DNA of 56,087 nt from an uncultured bacterium (GTDB lineage Bacteria; Bacillota; Clostridia; Lachnospirales; Lachnospiraceae): contig CANDBT010000030.1 in the NCBI GenBank assembly GCA_947383005.1, forward strand, positions 1 through 56,087. The letters run 5' to 3'. Each line of letters opens with the position of its first letter. Position 1 is the stretch's first letter. The notes below the pieces were generated by a model. It did no database searches, had not been told where the DNA came from, and saw nothing but the letters and a program-made list of their open reading frames with translations. The position numbers and the translations under genes were made by a program. Positions 35,359-42,931 of the stretch are shown here, piece by piece.

Positions 35359-35785
35359 TAGTAAGAGAAATAGGAAAATCCGACCAAACGCGTTACTGGC
35401 GTGTTTTGCTGGATACTTCGTAATAACAGGGTACGGTGCGGACCGTATCCTGTTTTGGCGAACAGGGTGTCTTTGTTGGTCAAATTATCATATCTGGTGG
35501 CTTTGTCAGCCCCAAAATCTGAACAGCCATACTTTGCCACAAAGGATGAAACCGAAGGTGAGTTGCTGCGATGTGGCGCTGAAAAACATTGTTGGAGTGA
35601 TTTGTCCGAAAAGTTAGATATGAAGGGAGTTAGTATGTATCAGGCTATGGAAGATAATTGAAAATTTGTTTTGCCGGATATGCAGTTCATGGCATAAAAC
35701 AGGTTATTTGTCAAAAACAGAGACAAAAGGCGGTAATTATGGTATACTGTAAAATGACGGAGCAAAGCGGGAATTTTTGCGGAGC
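35359..35785. other. Intergenic region with palindrome, no gene supported
   Basis: About 430 bases. AACAGG-GTACGGT...ACCGTAT-CCTGTT (35425-35454) is a strong palindrome. An 86-codon ORF (35401-35661) crosses it without a convincing ribosome-binding site or recognisable domain, and could be a gene remnant. An extended -10 promoter (TGGTATACT, 35740-35748, with GAGACA at 35720-35725) reads toward the secreted protein gene at 35890. Confidence 0.5.
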
Positions 35786-35840
35786 TATAGTAAACGACAA
35801 ATAAATTTGCCGTTTACTATAAGCCCTCCGGGTGATGCGC
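35786..35840 (+). repeat. Family B repeat, copy 4
   Basis: TATAGTAAACG (35786-35796) and CGTTTACTATA (35811-35821) form an 11-bp stem unlike that of other copies. The tail AAGCCCTCCGGGTGATGCGCA is the family B tail. Confidence 0.65.
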
Positions 35841-35889
35841 ACGATTTTTGTATAGGAATAATTTTAATGGAGAAAGGTTGGGAGAGAAG

Positions 35890-36807
35890 ATGTTGCAAAG
35901 AAAAATGAAAACGAGGATAGGGAGAAGCTTATGGATAATCGGATTGGCGGGAACGATGGCGGCAGGGCTGGCGATGACGAGTTTTGCCGGGGAATGGCGG
36001 CAGAACAGCGTTGGCCGCTGGTGGCAGAACGATGACGGGACTTATCTTCCGTCAGAGTCCTGGCAATGGCTGGACGACAACCGGGACGGGGTGGCGGAGT
36101 GCTATTATACCAGGCCGGACGGCTATGTGGCAGCCAATACAGAGATAGACGGCTATCAAGTCAACGCCAGCGGGGCATGGGTGGTAGACGGCGTGGTACA
36201 GCAGAAAGCGATAGCTGTTGAGGCAGCACAGGAGAATAAGAAAGCGAAAGAGGCGTACAAGAAAGTGCTGGAAGGCGAAGGCATGGATGGAGGGTCTTTT
36301 TGCCTCCTGGATATTAATAAAGACGGGATAGATGAGATGTTGTTTACGATGGATTGGCTGCCAGCCAGGACTACGATTTACGCTTATCAGGATGGGCAGG
36401 CGAATGTAGTCGAGCATGTAACGAATGACGCCCGTTATTATGACAGAAAGAAAAAATGGATTATTGCTGGTTATCTCAATAATGGAGTAGAGAACCGCAG
36501 CGTCCATTTCCATGACGGGACGAAATGGGTAAATGATCATGCAAGCTGGTATCATGACCATTGGGGGGATCTTCCAAAGGAACCGCTTTCTTATGACGCT
36601 TTTTACAGCAAGATGCAGTCAGAACGGCCATGGGTGTATGAAAAGATTACGGATAAGGAAGGAGAGTACCGTTCATATAAAAATTCATGGAAAGAAATGA
36701 GTGTTTTCCTTCAAAAATATGGCGGTTTAGGGGGCGTAGAGTATGATGCCCGGGATACAGAAAGTGTGAAGAATACTCCGGAGAACAGACAGGCTTTATT
36801 ATCATGA
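35890..36807 (+). CDS. Secreted protein with cell-wall-binding-like repeats and EF-hand-like loop (paralogue 1)
   Basis: A 305-residue protein with a signal peptide (basic start, hydrophobic IIGLAGTMAAGLAMTSFAG, cleavage after about residue 33). Then come aromatic repeats resembling choline/cell-wall-binding modules (GEWRQNSVGRWWQNDDG, SWQWLDDNRDGVAECYY, YVAANTEIDGYQVNASGAWV, about 34-110). The C-terminal domain (about 125-305) starts with AKEAYKKVLEGEG and a DINKDGIDEM loop that resembles a calcium-binding EF-hand or VCBS-type motif. It is clearly paralogous to the protein at 38162. Expected location is the cell surface. Function unknown. Confidence 0.82.
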   Translation: MLQRKMKTRIGRSLWIIGLAGTMAAGLAMTSFAGEWRQNSVGRWWQNDDGTYLPSESWQWLDDNRDGVAECYYTRPDGYVAANTEIDGYQVNASGAWVVDGVVQQKAIAVEAAQENKKAKEAYKKVLEGEGMDGGSFCLLDINKDGIDEMLFTMDWLPARTTIYAYQDGQANVVEHVTNDARYYDRKKKWIIAGYLNNGVENRSVHFHDGTKWVNDHASWYHDHWGDLPKEPLSYDAFYSKMQSERPWVYEKITDKEGEYRSYKNSWKEMSVFLQKYGGLGGVEYDARDTESVKNTPENRQALLS

Positions 36808-36900
36808 TTTCGTAGGAGAACTTGTTGTGCGGCCCAGGTAGATAATTTCCCGGCATTGCCGCGTATGCTGGTGGAAAAGATTATAGTATGGGAGGCTTTT

Positions 36901-38037
36901 ATGTATTGCCCGAAATGCAAAAGACAGGTAAAGGACGGCGCGAAATTTTGCCCTGGCTGCGGTACGCCGTTGAAAAAGAATGCAAAGACTAACCGTTTAT
37001 TTGCCCAAATTGCCGCGGTAACAGCCGGTGGAGTGGTTTTGATCCTGCTTGTGTGCGGAACCATGTTCTGGGTTTCGCGCCACTTGCGGCAGGACGATCC
37101 ATCTTCTGCGGATATCGTGGAGGAGGAAACAAAAAAATCCGCTTCCAAAGACAAAGGAGAAAGCGGGGGAACGGGCAGGGAAACGGATGGCCAGCCGGAA
37201 GAAGGGCCAGAAGATAATAACCGTGAAACGGCGGCTGTTCCCGAAGAAAGTGAAGAAGCGCCGGAGACAATAACCGGATGGCAGATGGCCGGAGGCAAAT
37301 GGTATTATTATGATGAGCAGGGAAATATGCTGGCAGATACCTGGGTGGGGAATTATTATGTCGGCCAGGATGGGGTTATGCTGGCGAATACGCTTACAGC
37401 GGACGGTTATTGGCTGGATGAGGACGGTTTGGCCAGCGAGGACAGAAGAATTTACGGAATTTGTGTGTTCTGTCCGCAGAGCCACCAGATAGAAGGCGAT
37501 AAGATTGTGATGACAGGCGTAATTTGTGACACGGGGTATGCGCCGCAGGAATACATTGATTCCCTGAAAGTCGGAGATAAAGTTTTGGAGCCGGACGGAG
37601 AGGGATGGGGAACGGTGGTAAGAATCAAGACGCCGGAGATGAAAGCTGTTTTTGATGATTATGACCCGGAGGCGGATGGAGGAAATACGGTCAGCATAGA
37701 AAACAGGCAAGCGGATTGGCCGGAAGATTATGAGTGTGGTTATGCCCTGCATTCCCAATATATCGTCGGCTATGAATCCGGAAGCATGGAAGTGCCGGTA
37801 TATCGCCCGATAAAAGAAAATGTGTTGCTAACTGCTGACGGAAATACAGAATTTGTGCCCGCTTGTGGCGAAAATGGATATTGCTATGGCCCTGGTTCCC
37901 TGCTGGAATTTGTGGAAATGGCAGAAATGAGGTATGAATGGTATGGATCTGGTGGGTGGTATGGATGCCTGGAGGTTGAATTGGGCGGCAGCCACATTAA
38001 TCAGGCGAGAGATATTGTACGCAATTATGTAGGGTAG
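36901..38037 (+). CDS. Zinc-ribbon membrane protein with cell-wall-binding repeats
   Basis: A 378-residue protein. An N-terminal zinc ribbon (CPKCKRQVKDGAKFCPGCG, residues 3-21) is followed by one transmembrane helix (about 37-59). Next is an acidic, low-complexity linker (about 65-120), then aromatic wall-binding-type repeats (GWQMAGGKWYYYDEQGNML, about 123-141, and related) and a C-terminal domain with no family I recognise. The topology is therefore a cytosolic metal-binding tip and an external wall-interacting region. ATG 36901 follows GGGAGG by five bases; the longer ORF start at 36856 is less likely. It lies between the two paralogous secreted proteins and may work with them. No function is assigned. 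Confidence 0.78.
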   Translation: MYCPKCKRQVKDGAKFCPGCGTPLKKNAKTNRLFAQIAAVTAGGVVLILLVCGTMFWVSRHLRQDDPSSADIVEEETKKSASKDKGESGGTGRETDGQPEEGPEDNNRETAAVPEESEEAPETITGWQMAGGKWYYYDEQGNMLADTWVGNYYVGQDGVMLANTLTADGYWLDEDGLASEDRRIYGICVFCPQSHQIEGDKIVMTGVICDTGYAPQEYIDSLKVGDKVLEPDGEGWGTVVRIKTPEMKAVFDDYDPEADGGNTVSIENRQADWPEDYECGYALHSQYIVGYESGSMEVPVYRPIKENVLLTADGNTEFVPACGENGYCYGPGSLLEFVEMAEMRYEWYGSGGWYGCLEVELGGSHINQARDIVRNYVG

Positions 38038-38076
38038 TATAAGCCGATTGATATACCTTGCTGTTTCGCAGCGGGT
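38035..38076. repeat. Half copy of MITE-like element (family D)
   Basis: AGTATAAGCCGATTGATATACCTTGC then TGTTTCGC matches one end of the element at 7703 (AGTATAACCCAATTTAAATA and onward) at most positions. The other end is absent. Confidence 0.55.
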
Positions 38077-38161
38077 TGGTTTAGCTTTTGTTGAACCATA
38101 TGGCATCAAAAATCGGGTGGGCTGCTATAAATACTCATGGGAGAAAAGAAAGGGGAACGTG

Positions 38162-39040
38162 ATGAAAAGAAGTTTATGGACAATCGGATTGGCAGGGGTG
38201 ATGGCAGCAGGGCTGGCGATGACGAGCTTTGCCGGGGAATGGCGGCAGGACAGCGTCGGTTACTGGTGGCGGAATGATGACGGCAGTTATCCGGCGTCGT
38301 CCTGGCAATGGCTGGACGGCAACCGTGACGGGGTGGCGGAGTGCTACTATTTCGGGCCGGACGGCTACATGGCAGCCAATACGGAGATAGACGGTTATCA
38401 GGTCAACAGCGACGGAGCCTGGGTGGCAAACGGCGTGGTGCAGAAGAAGACAGAGGCCGGGACGGTTGATAAAACGCAGGAGAATAAGAGGGCGAAAGAG
38501 GCTTATAAGAAAGTATTGGAAGGTGAAAATATAAATGGGTATTTTTGTCTTTTAGATATTAATCAGGACGGGGTAGAGGAAATGATATCATCGAGTTGGC
38601 AGACTGTTATTTACGCGTACCAGAATGGACAGGTAATGGAAATTGGAACGACAAGGGATGAAGGCCGTATATATGATAAAAAGAATAAACGACTGATCAT
38701 TAACTATGCCCATTATGGTATAGAAAATCGTATTGCCTATTTTTATGACGGAACACAATGGATAGAAGATTCTGCAAATTGGTACAATGACCACTGGGGG
38801 GATTTCAGCAGGCATCTGCTTTCCTATGATGCTTTTTATCAAGAGATGAGAATAGAAAGAGCATCAGTGTATAAGGATATTACGGATAAAGAAAGCGAAT
38901 ACCAATCCTATAAAGATTCATGGGAGGAATGGAATGCTTTTATAGAGAAATATGGGGATTGGGAGGATATAGAACATGATGACCGTGATACGGAAAATGT
39001 AGAAAATACTCCGGCAAACAGGGAAGCCTTATTGCGGTGA
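38162..39040 (+). CDS. Secreted protein with cell-wall-binding-like repeats (paralogue 2)
   Basis: A 292-residue paralogue of the protein at 35890. It has a signal peptide (MKRSLWTIGLAGVMAAGLAM then TSFAG), aromatic repeats (GEWRQDSVGYWWRNDDGSYP, SWQWLDGNRDGVAECYYFGP, YQVNSDGAWV) and a C-terminal domain with AKEAYKKVLEGENINGYFCL and a DINQDGVEEM loop. The first hundred residues are highly similar to paralogue 1 while the C-terminal domain is much more diverged, suggesting duplication followed by change in the ligand-binding part. ATG 38162 is preceded by AAAGGGGAACGTG. Expected at the cell surface; function unknown. Confidence 0.82.
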   Translation: MKRSLWTIGLAGVMAAGLAMTSFAGEWRQDSVGYWWRNDDGSYPASSWQWLDGNRDGVAECYYFGPDGYMAANTEIDGYQVNSDGAWVANGVVQKKTEAGTVDKTQENKRAKEAYKKVLEGENINGYFCLLDINQDGVEEMISSSWQTVIYAYQNGQVMEIGTTRDEGRIYDKKNKRLIINYAHYGIENRIAYFYDGTQWIEDSANWYNDHWGDFSRHLLSYDAFYQEMRIERASVYKDITDKESEYQSYKDSWEEWNAFIEKYGDWEDIEHDDRDTENVENTPANREALLR

Positions 39041-39178
39041 TTTGTGTGGCACGTGATCAGGCTGCCTGGTTGGAATTGATGAAGATGGAATAGTTCAAGG
39101 ATCATTTGAACTGTTACAACGGAACAGTAACAAATTGCCTTTGGCAATAGGGGAATGGGGAATCCGTTAAAGAAAAAC

Positions 39179-39207
39179 TTGACAAACGGAACAGTTTGGC
39201 GTAAAAT
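39179..39207 (+). promoter_or_regulatory. Consensus promoter of the metNIQ leader
   Basis: TTGACA (39179-39184), spacer of exactly 17, TAAAAT (39202-39207). The predicted transcript starts near 39214 and carries the Met-rich leader peptide, a terminator and then metNIQ. Confidence 0.88.
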
Positions 39208-39291
39208 ACGCCCATAGAGTTGAAAATTATATTTTGATGAATATTGTTTTGGCTGCTGTGCTTTAAGCGGCTGAAGAAATGGAGAACGATA

Positions 39292-39390
39292 ATGAGCTAC
39301 CAGAATAACCTGCAGATGGATATGGCTATGATGAGCGGCATGATGATGTGCATGTGCCGCATGTTCGTATGCTTAAAAAACCGAATATAA
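39292..39390 (+). CDS. Met/Cys-rich 32-residue leader peptide of metNIQ
   Basis: A 32-codon ORF starting ATG 39292 with GGAGA six bases upstream and ending TAA 39388-39390. Ten of 32 residues are Met. Codons 9-24 read MDMAMMSGMMMCMCRM, that is nine Met and two Cys in 16 codons, with a third Cys at 27. It follows a consensus promoter and precedes a Rho-independent terminator and the methionine ABC transporter genes. This is the layout expected of a translated leader peptide in which ribosome stalling at Met codons controls termination. An alternative is a small Met-rich metal-binding protein, but position and the pairing options (see the attenuator feature) favour a leader. Confidence 0.75.
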   Translation: MSYQNNLQMDMAMMSGMMMCMCRMFVCLKNRI

Positions 39391-39504
39391 CTGCAGGGAT
39401 TGTGAAAAGCCGAAGATAAGCTTGAAGCTGGGTAGAGAGTTGTGTGAATCGTTCGCTAGAGATAGTATAGCTAATCGCAAACCTGTATGGTTTGCGATTT
39501 TTTT
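39309..39504 (+). promoter_or_regulatory. Putative transcription attenuator of metNIQ (methionine-responsive)
   Basis: Segment 1 CCTGCAG (39309-39315) ends one base before the first internal Met codon. It can pair perfectly with segment 2 CTGCAGG (39391-39397), which starts right after the stop codon. Segment 2 continuing to 39405 can instead pair with the 5' arm of the terminator: 39392-39397 with 39482-39487 (one G-U pair), and 39400-39405 (TTGTGA) with 39475-39480 (TCGCAA, one G-U pair). That arm otherwise forms the terminator AATCGCAAACC (39473-39483) with GGTTTGCGATT (39489-39499) plus a T run to 39504. A hairpin GCGGCA/TGCCGC (39335-39340 with 39355-39360) lies among the Met codons. A ribosome stalled at codons 9-11 would cover segment 1 and favour antitermination; one at the stop codon would cover segment 2 and favour termination. 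Confidence 0.65.
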
Positions 39505-39552
39505 ATAGGAAAGTGCGTCCTATAAAGCAAAAACGCTCTGCGAGGATGCGCA
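39500..39552 (+). repeat. Family B repeat, copy 5
   Basis: TTTTATAGGA...TCCTATAAAG hairpin with a GTGCG centre, then AAAACGCTCTGCGAGGATGCGCA. It follows directly on the attenuator terminator and overlaps its T run. Confidence 0.65.
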
Positions 39553-39606
39553 TTTTGTTCTTTGTATTGTATTTTTAAGCATAACACCAAAAAGGAGGGA
39601 TGAGCA

Positions 39607-40626
39607 ATGGCGTCAGAGGAACCAATCATCCGTTTGCGGAATGTAGGAAAGAAGTTTGCGACGGCCAATGGCACGGTGGTGGCTTTGGAGGACATCAATC
39701 TGGATATCCAAAAGGGAGAGATATTCGGGATTATCGGCCTGTCGGGAGCGGGCAAGAGTACCTTGGTGCGGTGCATCAATATGCTGGAGACACCTACAGC
39801 TGGGGAGGTGATTTTTGAAGGAGAGGATTTGGCTGTACAGAATAACCGGCAAAAGAGGATGGCCAGGCGTTCTATGGGAATGATTTTCCAGCAGTTCAAT
39901 CTGCTTGCCCAGCGCAATGTGCTGAGGAATGTCTGTTTCCCGCTGGAAATTGCGGGGGTGTCCCGTCAGGAAGGGAAAAAACGGGCGATGGAGCTTTTGG
40001 AGCTGGTGGGATTGGCCGACCGGTCAGGGGCTTATCCGGCTCAGCTTTCCGGCGGGCAGAAGCAGCGGGTAGCGATTGCCAGGGCCTTGGCGACTAACCC
40101 CAAAGTGATTTTGTGTGATGAGGCTACCAGCGCCTTGGATCCCAACACCACGAAATCAATTTTGGCTCTCTTGAAAGAGATTAATAAAAATCTGGGAGTT
40201 ACCGTGATTGTGATTACTCATGAAATGTCGGTGATTGAGGCGATTTGCGACCGGGTGGCGATTATTGACCAGAGCCATATTGCGGAGATCGGCACGGTGG
40301 CGGAGATTTTCTCCGAGCCGAAGTCGAAAATCGGGCGGCAGCTAATCTTAGGAGATGCCGTCAACCAGGTGAGCTTCAGTGATTCCCGGCAGATCAGGAT
40401 TATTTTTGACGGACGGGAGTCCACGGAACCGGTGATTTCCAATCTGGTCCTGGCCTGTAAAGTCCCAGTAAACATTATGTATGCGGCTACCAGGGATATC
40501 AAGGGAAAGGCCATGGGCCAGATGATTATTCAGCTACCAGAGGATGAGGCGGACGGGCAGCGGGTACTTAATTATCTGAAAACGGTAAAGATACCTTTTG
40601 AGGAGGTGGATAAAGATGCAATTTGA
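39607..40626 (+). CDS. metN: Methionine ABC transporter ATP-binding protein
   Basis: A 339-residue ABC ATPase that powers import of methionine through MetI, with MetQ as binding protein. Walker A GLSGAGKST is at about residues 43-51, the signature LSGGQKQRVAIARAL at about 145-159 and Walker B VILCDEATSALDP at about 166-178. The C-terminal NIL domain (about 265-339), which senses intracellular methionine in MetN proteins, is present. Start follows AAAGGAGGGATGAGCA. It overlaps metI by 11 bases. A Met-rich leader and attenuator precede it. Confidence 0.94.
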   Translation: MASEEPIIRLRNVGKKFATANGTVVALEDINLDIQKGEIFGIIGLSGAGKSTLVRCINMLETPTAGEVIFEGEDLAVQNNRQKRMARRSMGMIFQQFNLLAQRNVLRNVCFPLEIAGVSRQEGKKRAMELLELVGLADRSGAYPAQLSGGQKQRVAIARALATNPKVILCDEATSALDPNTTKSILALLKEINKNLGVTVIVITHEMSVIEAICDRVAIIDQSHIAEIGTVAEIFSEPKSKIGRQLILGDAVNQVSFSDSRQIRIIFDGRESTEPVISNLVLACKVPVNIMYAATRDIKGKAMGQMIIQLPEDEADGQRVLNYLKTVKIPFEEVDKDAI

Positions 40627-41281
40627 TGCGGTAACGGCAGAGCTTTTAAAGACGGCAGTATGGGAGACGTTTTATATGGTGGCGTTGTCTTCTTTTCTGG
40701 CTTATGTGATTGGGCTTCCCTTGGGAATTATCCTGGTGGTGACCGATAACGGCGGGATTTATCCGATTCCCTGGCTGCAAAAGGCTTTGGGGTTGGTGAT
40801 CAACCTGCTCCGTTCTGTTCCCTTTTTGATTTTGTTGTTTATCGTGCTGCCTCTTTCCAAAATCGTTATCGGCACACGTATCGGTTCCCCGGCGATCGTG
40901 ATTCCCCTGACGATTGCGGCGGCGCCTTATATCGCCCGGGTGGTGGAATCTTCTTTTCGGGAGATTGATCCGGGAGTCATTGAGGCGGCTCAGTCTATGG
41001 GGGCGTCGGTCTGGCAGATTATCTGGAAAGTCCTTTTGCCGGAGTCGAAGCCGTCGCTTTTGCTGGGCGGTGCGCTGGCGGTGACGACGATACTCAGCTA
41101 TTCGGCTATGGCTGGTTTTACCGGTGGCGGCGGACTGGGAGCGGTGGCGATTAATTATGGCTATTATCGGTATGAACCGGGCCTTATGTGGATTGCCGTG
41201 GTTTTGTTGGTGGTGATGGTGCAGATTATCCAGGAGGCCGGAAACTGGATGTCCAAAAAAGGGGATAAACGGATACGGTAA
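40616..41281 (+). CDS. metI: Methionine ABC transporter permease
   Basis: A 221-residue inner-membrane permease with about five transmembrane helices and the MetI pattern: ETFYMVALSSFLAYVIGLPL (about residues 17-36), NLLRSVPFLILLF, and the EAA-loop VIEAAQSMGASVWQIIWKVL (about 122-141) that contacts MetN. ATG 40616 lies inside the end of metN, preceded by GAGGAGG, and gives translational coupling. It carries methionine (probably both D- and L-, as in the family) across the membrane. Confidence 0.94.
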   Translation: MQFDAVTAELLKTAVWETFYMVALSSFLAYVIGLPLGIILVVTDNGGIYPIPWLQKALGLVINLLRSVPFLILLFIVLPLSKIVIGTRIGSPAIVIPLTIAAAPYIARVVESSFREIDPGVIEAAQSMGASVWQIIWKVLLPESKPSLLLGGALAVTTILSYSAMAGFTGGGGLGAVAINYGYYRYEPGLMWIAVVLLVVMVQIIQEAGNWMSKKGDKRIR

Positions 41282-41304
41282 TTATAGTCATAGTTACGAA
41301 AAGC

Positions 41305-41351
41305 ATGGGTTCACACTATGGCTAATCACTTCGCTGGTTAGCTATGGGCGG
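41305..41351. repeat. Small imperfect palindrome between metI and metQ
   Basis: CTATGGCTAAT (41316-41326) pairs with wobbles to GGTTAGCTATGG, enclosing CACTTCGCT. The run TTCACACTATGGCTAATCAC resembles TTCACTCATGTTATGGTTAA in the hairpin at 8019-8075, so it is probably a partial copy. It lies in the 146-base metI-metQ spacer. Confidence 0.45.
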
Positions 41352-41427
41352 AATATGGATTTATCAGCCGGGAGGCTGTTGGCGAAAAGCCAGATAAATC
41401 AAATTTATTTTGAGGAGGAAATGAACT

Positions 41428-42336
41428 ATGAAAAAATCAATTCTTATTACGGTGGCAGCTTTGGCCGCCTTATCGTTGACGGCCTGCGGGGGAGGCAGCA
41501 GCGAAACTACGGTTGCGTCTACGGAAGCGGCATCATCCGCGGAAAAGGCGGATGACGGTGAGACGAAGGAAGAAAAAGAGGCAGAGAAGCCGGAAGCGCC
41601 GGCAGAGCTGAAAAAGATTGTGGTGGGAGCCAGCCCGGCGCCTCATGCAGAGATTTTAAGGGCGGCTGCGGATGTCCTGGCCGAGAAAGGGTACGAGCTG
41701 GATATTAAAGAATATGTGGATTACATTCAGCCGAATCTGGCTTTGGAATCAGGGGATTTGGATGCCAACTATTTCCAGCATTTGCCGTATCTGGAGTCTT
41801 TCAATGAGGAAAACAATACTAAACTGGTCTCTGCGGCGGCTATCCATTATGAGCCATTCGGTATTTATGCCGGCAAAACCGCTTCTCTGGACAAGTTGGC
41901 GGACGGCGCCAGAGTAGCCGTCCCCAATGATACCACCAATGAAGCCAGGGCTTTGCTGCTTCTGGAGGCCCAGGGGCTGATCAAGCTGAAAGAGGGGGCA
42001 GATTTAACCGTAACCAAAAATGATATCGTGGAAAATCCCAAGAACCTGGATTTATATGAAGTAGAGGCTGCGCAGATTCCGCGGGTAGTTGAAGATGTGG
42101 ATATCGCGGTAATCAACGGGAATTATGCTATTGAAGCAGGATTTAAAGTATCGGAAGCTTTGGCAGCGGAAGATTCCGAGTCGATTGCGGCAACTACTTA
42201 TGGCAATGTCCTGGCAGTCCGGGAAGGCCACGAGAATGACGAGGCTATTCAGGCGTTGGTTGAAGCATTGACCAGCGATGAAGTGAAAGCTTATATTGAG
42301 AGCACCTATGACGGAGCCGTGGTGCCGCTGTTCTGA
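41428..42336 (+). CDS. metQ: Methionine ABC transporter substrate-binding lipoprotein
   Basis: A 302-residue NlpA/MetQ-family lipoprotein, anchored outside the membrane, that delivers methionine to MetNI. A lipoprotein signal ends LSLTAC with Cys20 as the lipidated residue. A charged Glu/Lys-rich spacer (about 25-55) is followed by the mature domain, which starts LKKIVVGASPAPHAEILRAA and includes YVDYIQPNLALESGDLDANY and FQHLPYLESFN, characteristic of MetQ. The start follows GAGGAGGAAATGAACT. It completes the metNIQ operon, separated from metI by a 146-base spacer that contains a hairpin. Confidence 0.94.
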   Translation: MKKSILITVAALAALSLTACGGGSSETTVASTEAASSAEKADDGETKEEKEAEKPEAPAELKKIVVGASPAPHAEILRAAADVLAEKGYELDIKEYVDYIQPNLALESGDLDANYFQHLPYLESFNEENNTKLVSAAAIHYEPFGIYAGKTASLDKLADGARVAVPNDTTNEARALLLLEAQGLIKLKEGADLTVTKNDIVENPKNLDLYEVEAAQIPRVVEDVDIAVINGNYAIEAGFKVSEALAAEDSESIAATTYGNVLAVREGHENDEAIQALVEALTSDEVKAYIESTYDGAVVPLF

Positions 42337-42446
42337 CTGTGAGTGGGAGTGTGTCTGAAAATTCGTTTTGTCAGCTAAAGATGACGGGTGTCCGGCGCGG
42401 CGGGTAGGAGGAAAATCTTTCCTACTCGATTGAACAGTTGCCGAGG

Positions 42447-42498
42447 AATGCGCATAAGATATACCATACGCAAAGGAGGGGGATATCTTATGCGCATT
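42447..42498 (+). promoter_or_regulatory. 16-bp hairpin sequestering the ylmC-like start codon
   Basis: AATGCGCATAAGATAT (42447-42462) and ATATCTTATGCGCATT (42483-42498) are perfect complements. The ATG (42490-42492) is within the 3' arm and the strong Shine-Dalgarno AAAGGAGGGGG (42472-42482) is in the 20-base loop. The fold should limit initiation unless it is melted or bound. Confidence 0.75.
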
Positions 42499-42758
42499 TT
42501 TGATTTAAAAAAAAAGAAGTGATCAACATTTGCGATTGTAAAAGACTGGGATTTGTGGGAGACGTGGAATTTGACGAAAAGACCGGCTGCATTACGCATT
42601 TGATTATCCCAGGTCCGGGCTGTTGTTTTTGCGGAATATTCGGCAGGGAAAAAGAGTTCGTGATCCCTTTTTGTGATGTGAAGCAAATCGGCGAGGATAT
42701 TATCCTGGTGGAGGTAAAAAAATTGAAGGACGCGGAAAAAGCTTGTAAGGTAGGCTGA
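42490..42758 (+). CDS. YlmC/YmxH-family sporulation protein, apparent frameshift at an A9 run
   Basis: A PRC-barrel protein of about 89 residues of the YlmC/YmxH family. The expected start, with an ideal Shine-Dalgarno, is ATG 42490: MRIFDLKKK then EVINICDCKRLGFVGDVEFD. Nine A residues (42507-42515) leave the frame one base short, so the literal translation from 42490 stops at TGA 42520. The body of the protein is open from GTG 42519 to 42758. Ten A's would restore the frame. Transcriptional slippage at the A run, a sequencing error or a true frameshift could explain it. Initiation at GTG 42519 is possible but has only a weak A-rich upstream signal. Role in sporulation is by family only. Confidence 0.75.
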
Positions 42759-42805
42759 ATTGTTACGAAATATGTTTGTTTTCCGGACAGACCGGCAAAA
42801 ATAAG

Positions 42806-42834
42806 TTGCAAAAATACATGTGGTAAGGTATAAT
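42806..42834 (+). promoter_or_regulatory. nrdR promoter
   Basis: TTGCAA (42806-42811), spacer 17, TATAAT (42829-42834), about 100 bases upstream of nrdR. Confidence 0.8.
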
Positions 42835-42931
42835 TTTCCTATATTGTAACTTAACGAACGGCAACGTTAAGGACGTGCCTGGCCAGGGAAGGCAGTACAG
42901 GAGAGTCCTTGGAAAATGGGGGGGAGAGACA

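Noticed and set aside
35401-35661. 86-codon ORF after the organic-acid carrier
   Set aside because: It runs through a strong palindrome, lacks a start signal and was not recognised; kept only as a possible remnant.
39208-39606. SAM-I riboswitch or methionine T-box upstream of metNIQ
   Set aside because: Neither the S-box core nor a T-box core (such as the TGGTACCGCG seen before leuS) is present; the leader instead has a Met-rich ORF and simple alternative stems.
41281-41427. Terminator between metI and metQ
   Set aside because: The hairpins there have no T run and metQ is expected to be co-transcribed; the sequence resembles a dispersed repeat.
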